A DNA stretch of 6,282 nt, taken from positions 1 to 6,282 of the forward strand of contig JASHUF010000149.1 of assembly GCA_030040175.1 (NCBI GenBank), in the 5' to 3' direction. Below are positions 5,457 to 6,282 of this stretch, in pieces. Under the pieces are notes generated by a model. That model did not search any database. It was not told where the DNA came from and worked only from the letters and a program-made list of their open reading frames with translations. Each line of letters opens with the position of its first letter. The first letter of the stretch is position 1. This DNA comes from Acidobacteriaceae bacterium. GTDB lineage: Bacteria > Acidobacteriota > Terriglobia > Terriglobales > Acidobacteriaceae. The position numbers and the translations under genes are program-made.

Positions 5457-6282
5457 ATGCATCGCGCATACATGGACGCCAACGCAACAACGCCTCTGCT
5501 TCCCGAGGTGATGGAGGCCATGCGCCCCTTCTGGATGGAGGATTTCGGCAATGCCTCGTCCATTCATCGCCAGGGGCAGCGGGCGCGAACGGCGGTCGAC
5601 CGCGCGCGCGAGGCGCTGGCGGAGTTCTTCTACTGCCGCGAGTCGGAGGTGGTTTTCAACTCCGGCGGCACCGAGGGAGACAACACCGCGCTCTTCGGGC
5701 TGGTTCGCCCCGGCGACCACCTGATCACCACGGCGATCGAGCACTCCGCGGTCCTGCGCGCGGCCGAGCGCCTCGAAGAGCGGGGCGCGGAGGTCACCTT
5801 CGTGCCGCCGCTCGCGAACGGGCTCATCGATCCGGCAGCCATCCGCGAGGCGATCCGGCCGAATACGCGGCTGATCAGCGTGATGCTGGCCAACAATGAA
5901 ACGGGCGTGCTGCAGCCGGTGGAAGAGATGGGAAAGATTGCCGCCGAGACCGGAGTCTTCTTCCACATCGATGCGGTGCAGGGCGCGGGCAAGGTGGCCT
6001 TCGATGTGCGGCGCTTCGGCTGCCAACTGCTTTCGATCAGCGCGCACAAGATGCATGGGCCCAAAGGCGTGGGCGCGCTGTACGTGCGCCGGGGAACGCC
6101 GCTCGAGCCGCAGGTGGTGGGCGGAAGCCATGAACGGCGGCAGCGCGCGGGCACTGAGAATGTGCCCGGCATTGTGGGTCTGGGCAAGGCCGCGGAGCTG
6201 GCTATGGCCTGCCTCGACGACGGGACAGTTGCCCGCGTCGCCGCACTGCGCGACCGGCTGGAGGCGGGCATTCTTGCGCTTT
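5457..6282 (+). CDS. Cysteine desulfurase, NifS/IscS family (3' truncated by window end)
   Basis: This PLP-dependent class V aminotransferase-fold enzyme takes sulfur from L-cysteine as an enzyme-bound persulfide, releasing alanine, for Fe-S cluster assembly or thiolation of tRNA and cofactors. The 275 visible residues start MHRAYMDANATTPL and include SGGTEGDN (69-76, cofactor phosphate binding), His96 (ring stacking), LANNETG (144-150) with Asn147, DAVQ (172-175) with Asp172 and Gln175, and SAHKMHGPKG (195-204) with the PLP lysine Lys198. These positions are each eight less than E. coli IscS His104, Asn155, Asp180, Gln183 and Lys206, so the active site is intact so far. RAGTENVPGIVGLG (230-243) is closer to NifS-type proteins than to E. 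coli IscS. The catalytic cysteine (about residue 320) and the C-terminus lie beyond the window, so the subgroup cannot be decided, and I give no symbol. The gene is divergent from rfbD. There is no neighbouring iscU or nif gene in view. Confidence 0.95.
   Translation, partial: MHRAYMDANATTPLLPEVMEAMRPFWMEDFGNASSIHRQGQRARTAVDRAREALAEFFYCRESEVVFNSGGTEGDNTALFGLVRPGDHLITTAIEHSAVLRAAERLEERGAEVTFVPPLANGLIDPAAIREAIRPNTRLISVMLANNETGVLQPVEEMGKIAAETGVFFHIDAVQGAGKVAFDVRRFGCQLLSISAHKMHGPKGVGALYVRRGTPLEPQVVGGSHERRQRAGTENVPGIVGLGKAAELAMACLDDGTVARVAALRDRLEAGILAL

Noticed and set aside
5329..5490. 54-codon upstream extension of rfbD
   Set aside because: It is not part of the RmlD fold, reads as arbitrary Arg/Pro-rich sequence, and would overlap the desulfurase start and its Shine-Dalgarno.
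5439..6131. 230-codon minus-strand open frame opposite the cysteine desulfurase
   Set aside because: The plus strand encodes intact PLP-site motifs across this whole stretch; the antisense product is an His/Arg-rich shadow.
1..6282. CRISPR array, insertion sequence, tRNA or phage element
   Set aside because: I saw no regularly spaced direct repeats, transposase motifs, terminal inverted repeats, tRNA-like cloverleaf or integrase features in the window.

Overview
The window looks like chromosomal DNA from a GC-rich bacterium, most likely an Acidobacteriota (Terriglobia/Acidobacteriaceae-type). The main clue is the first gene. Its exported, very long protein combines NHL repeats, choice-of-anchor-D (ASH-like) domains, a Big_3_5 Ig-like domain and a C-terminal double-transmembrane hairpin, an architecture common in that phylum. 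The assignment comes from recognising families in the translation, not from a database search.

Layout: (1) Bases 1-4056, plus strand: the 3' part of a giant surface or secreted beta-propeller/Ig-like protein. Its N-terminus lies left of the window. (2) Bases 4057-4359: an intergenic stretch between two converging genes, with several inverted repeats and no convincing gene. It includes a perfect 10-bp hairpin and a likely terminator for the minus-strand gene. (3) Bases 4360-5328, minus strand: a complete dTDP-4-dehydrorhamnose reductase (rfbD/rmlD), the last enzyme of dTDP-L-rhamnose synthesis. (4) Bases 5329-5456: a 128-bp divergent intergenic region that must hold the 5' signals of both flanking genes. 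(5) Bases 5457-6282, plus strand: the 5' part of a PLP-dependent cysteine desulfurase of the NifS/IscS family, cut by the right edge before its catalytic cysteine loop.

The three genes do not form one operon. The giant protein converges on rfbD, and rfbD diverges from the desulfurase. RfbD supplies an activated sugar for cell-surface polysaccharide, and the giant protein is probably at the cell surface, but nothing here links them functionally. The desulfurase is a housekeeping-type sulfur donor for Fe-S clusters or tRNA thiolation. I see no mobile element, CRISPR array, tRNA or rRNA. No clearly new system is evident. The most interesting unexplained part is the uncharacterised segment and C-terminal anchoring module of the giant protein.
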